From Saccoglossus kowalevskii (Eukaryota > Hemichordata > Enteropneusta > Harrimaniidae), in contig NW_003128824.1 in the NCBI RefSeq assembly GCF_000003605.2, positions 1-24,185 of the forward strand: DNA of 24,185 bases, read 5' to 3'. The stretch's first letter is position 1, and every line of letters begins with the position of its first letter. Positions 21,691 to 24,185 of this stretch are shown one piece after another. Both the position numbers and the translations under genes were made by a program. The notes under the pieces were generated by a model, which searched no databases, had not been told where the DNA came from, and worked only from the letters and a program-made list of their open reading frames with translations.

Positions 21691-22599
21691 CCCTTGTCCA
21701 GTTGTATCTCATTGCACCCTGTACCAGGCAGGTATACAAGCACAATCCCTTGTTTAGTTCCATCCCAATGCACTTTGTGCTAGCCAGGCATACATGCACA
21801 ATCCCTTGTCCAGTTTTATCTCATTGCACTCTGTGCCAGCCAGGTATACATGCACAATCCCTTGTCCAGTTCTATTTCATTGCACTCTGTGCCAGCTAGG
21901 TATATATGCACAATCCCTTGTCCAGTTCCATCTCATTGCACTCTGTACCAGCTAGGTATATATGCACAATCCCTTGTCAAGTTCCATCTCTTTGCACTCT
22001 GTACCGGCCAGGTATACTTGCACATTCACTTGTCCAGTTCATCTCATTGCACTCTGAACCAGCCAGGTATACATGCACAATCTCTTGTTCAGTTCCAACT
22101 CATTGCACTCTGTGCCTGCAAGGTATAAATGCACAATCCCTTGTCCAGTTCCAACTCATTGCACTCTGTACCTGCCAGTTATACATGCACAATCCCTTGT
22201 TCAGTTCTATTTAATTGCACTCTGTACCAGCCAGGTATACATGCACAATCCATTGTCCAGTTCTATCTAATTGCACTATGTGCCAGCCAGGTATACATAC
22301 ACAATCCCTTGTTCAGTTCCACCTCATTGCACTCTGTGCCTGCTAGGTATAAATGCACAATCCCTTGTCCAGTTCCAACTCATTGCACTCTGTACCTGCC
22401 AGGTATACATTCACAATCCATTGTCCAGTTCTATCTAATTGCACTGTGTGCCAGCCAGGTATACATACACAATCCCTTGTTCAGTTCCATCTCATTGCAC
22501 TCTGTACCAGCCAGGTATACATGCACAATCCCTTGTCCAGTTCTATCTCATTGCACTCTGTACCAGCCAGGTATACATGCGCATTCCCATGTCCAGTTC

Positions 22600-23035
22600 C
22601 AACTCATTGCACTCAGTGCTGCAAGGTATAAATGCACAATCCCTTGTCCAGTTCCAACTCATTGCACTCTAAACCAGCCAGGTATACATGCACAATCCCT
22701 TGTGCAGTTCCATCGCGTTGCACTCTGTACCAGCCAGGTATACATGCACATTCCCTTGTTCGTTTCCATCTCATTGCACTCTGTACCAGCCAGGTATACA
22801 TGCACAATCCCTTGTTCAGTTCCAACTCATTGCACTCAGTGCCTGCAAGGTATAAATGCACAATCCCTTGTCCAGTTCCAACTCATTGCACTCTAAACCA
22901 GCCAGGTATACATGCACAATCCCTTGTGCAGTTCCATCGCGTTGCACTCTGTACCAGCCAGGTATACATGCACATTCCCTTGTTCGTTTCCATCTCATTG
23001 CACTCTGTACCAGCCAGGTATACATGCACAATTCC
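22600..23035. repeat. 224-bp tandem duplication
   Basis: Four-monomer unit repeated at 224-bp spacing, recognised by TGTGCAGTTCCATCGCG near 22701 and 22925, a variant found only in these two places. Each unit runs AAATGCACAATC, CTCTAAACC, CATCGCGTTG, ACATTCCCTTGTTCG. The first copy has CAGTGCTGC (one C missing) where the second has CAGTGCCTGC. Confidence 0.87.
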
Positions 23036-23817
23036 TTGTCCAGTTCTATCTCATTGCACTCTGTGCCAGGCAGGTATACATGCATAATCCCTTGTCCAGT
23101 TCTATCTCATTGCACTCAGTACCAGCCAGGTATGCATGCACAATCCCTTGTTTAGTTCCATCTCATTGCACTTTGTGCTAGCCAGGCATACATGCACAAT
23201 CCCTTGTCCAGTTTTATCTCATTGCACTCTGTGCCAGCCAGGTATACATGCACAATCCCTTGTCCAGTTCTATTTCATTGCACTCTGTGCCAGCCAGGTA
23301 TACATGCACAATCCCTTGTCCGGTTCCATCTCATTGCACTCTGTAACATCCATGTATACATGCACAATCCCTTGTCCAGTTCCATATCATTGCACTCTGT
23401 ACCAGCTAGGTATATATGCACAATCCCTTGTCCAGTTCCATCTCATTGCACTCTGTACCGGCCAGGTATACTTGCACATTCACTTGTCCAGTTCATCTCA
23501 TTGCACTCTGCACCAGCCAGGTATACATGCACAATCTCTTGTTCCGTTCCAACTCATTACACTCTGTGCCTGCAAGGTATAAATGCACAATCCCTTGTCC
23601 AGTTCCAACTCATTGCACTCTGTACCTGCCAGGTATACATGCACAATCCCTTGTTCAGTTCTATTTAATTGCACTCTGTACCAGCCAGGTATACATGCAC
23701 AATCCATTGTCCAGTTCTATCTAATTGCACTATGTGCCAGCCAGGTATACATACACAATCCCTTGTTCAGTTCCATCTCATTGCACTCTGTACCAGCCAG
23801 GTATACATGCGCATTCC
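22783..23817. repeat. ~1-kb block, copy 2 of 12840-13874
   Basis: Offset 9,943 bp. Private changes include CATGCATAATCCC near 23082, TATGCATGCAC near 23132, CCGGTTCC near 23320, CTGTAACATCCATG near 23342 and CATTACACTC near 23557. Confidence 0.84.
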
Positions 23818-24185
23818 CATGTCCAGTTCCAACTCATTGCACTCTGTACCTGCCAGGTATACATGCACAATCCATTGTCCAGTTCTATCTAATTGCACTG
23901 TGTGCCAGCCAGGTATACATACACAATCCCTTGATCAGTTCCATCTCATTGCACTCTGTACCAGCCAGGTATACATGCGCATTCCCTTGTCCTGTTCCAT
24001 TTCATTGCACTCTGTACCAGCCAGGTATACTTGCGCATTCCCATGTCCAGTTCCATCTCATTGCACTCTGTACCAGCCAGGTAAACATGCACATTCACTT
24101 GTTCAGTTCGATCTCATTGCACTCTGTACCAGCCAGGTATACATGCACAATCCCTTGTTTAGTTCCATCTCATTGCACATTTGTG
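23818..24185. repeat. array continues to the window end
   Basis: Monomers of the GCGCATTCCCATG, CCATTGTCC, CCTGTTCCATTTC and GGTAAACATG types, as near 480-600 and 6050-6180. The last monomer switches to TTTAGTTCC and ends in CACATTTGTG, one T more than the CACATTGTG seen near 889 and 1388. The array is cut by the window edge here. Confidence 0.9.

Larger units (their letters stand above)
20928..22614. repeat. ~1.7-kb higher-order block, copy 2 of 9815-11780
   Basis: Same order as 9815-11780 but with two 280-bp units instead of three. It has one extra A in GCACAAATCC near 20959. Private changes include CATTGTACTC near 21377, GCATTCTGTGCCAGG near 21659 and CATCTCTTTGCAC near 21987. Confidence 0.86.
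1..24185. repeat. 56-bp satellite array, about 432 tandem monomers
   Basis: The full window is a head-to-tail array of a 56-bp unit, recognised by regular recurrence of TGCACAATCCC, CCAGTTCCATCTC, ATTGCACTCTG and CCAGCCAGGTATACATG. All monomers seen share one orientation and there are no spacers. The consensus is about 48% GC, with strong strand asymmetry (19 C against 8 G on +) and no CpG. Recurrent substitutions include TTTAGTTCC, CTTGACC, TTCGAACTC, TTCGTTTCC, GCGCATTCC, CCTGCAAGGTATAAATG and CTCTAAACC. Recurrent length variants are 51 bp (TGTACAGGTACACATG), 55 bp (CCAGTTCATCTC, one C lost) and 57 bp (CCAGCCATGGTATAC, one T gained). Both window ends fall inside the array. No gene, RNA gene or transposon is visible anywhere in it. 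I do not know a named family for this unit, and its location (centromeric, subtelomeric or interstitial) cannot be told from the window. Confidence 0.98.

Noticed and set aside
1..24185. CRISPR array
   Set aside because: Repeats are contiguous 56-mers with no unique spacers of regular length, differences between units are scattered substitutions shared by many units, and no cas-like gene is present.
1..24185. Inverted blocks or strand switches inside the array
   Set aside because: I looked for the reverse-complement landmarks GGAACTGGAC and GGCTGGTACAG on the + strand and saw none; all monomers appear to be in one orientation.

Overview
The whole window is one uninterrupted head-to-tail satellite (large minisatellite) array. 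The basic unit is 56 bp, so about 432 monomers fill 24,185 bp. Every monomer I read is in the same orientation. There is no unique sequence, no flank, no gene and no mobile element. A typical monomer on the + strand reads, by unit position: 1-17 CATGCACAATCCCTTGT, 18-37 CCAGTTCCATCTCATTGCAC, 38-56 TCTGTACCAGCCAGGTATA. The array runs off both ends, so its true size is unknown.

Organism: this is almost certainly eukaryotic nuclear DNA. A homogeneous kilobase-scale array with nested higher-order repeats is typical of eukaryotic satellites. The consensus monomer has no CpG although 19 C and 8 G are present, which fits a CpG-methylating genome such as a vertebrate, but the sequence cannot name a species. 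I do not recognise the 56-bp unit as a named satellite.

Layout. Monomers differ by small substitutions and fixed length variants (51, 52, 55 and 57 bp), which act as landmarks for larger duplicated blocks. (1) 1-2600: monomers with CTTGACC and TTTAGTTCC variants, including a tandem pair of 499-bp nine-monomer units (623-1620). (2) 2600-10100: repeated copies of a cassette that starts with a 51-bp monomer, holds a 57-bp monomer 229 bp later and ends at CTCTAAACC, plus a ~1.15-kb duplication at 5,917-bp offset. (3) 10060-14600: 280-bp five-monomer units with TTCGTTTCC variants, then a shared downstream block; two stretches here are rich in one-base indels. (4) 14640-17100: mosaic of earlier types. 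(5) 17136-20915: near-identical copies of region 1, at 17,142-bp offset and again 2,117 bp further on. (6) 20928-24185: further copies of region 3.

Coding potential: long open frames on the + strand (up to 422 codons, 3452-4720) are by-products of the repeat. The consensus lacks stop codons in all three + frames, and because 56 is not a multiple of 3 each frame cycles through the other two. I annotate no CDS. The interest lies in the layered higher-order structure, the marker length variants, the strand asymmetry, and places where biology and assembly error need to be separated.
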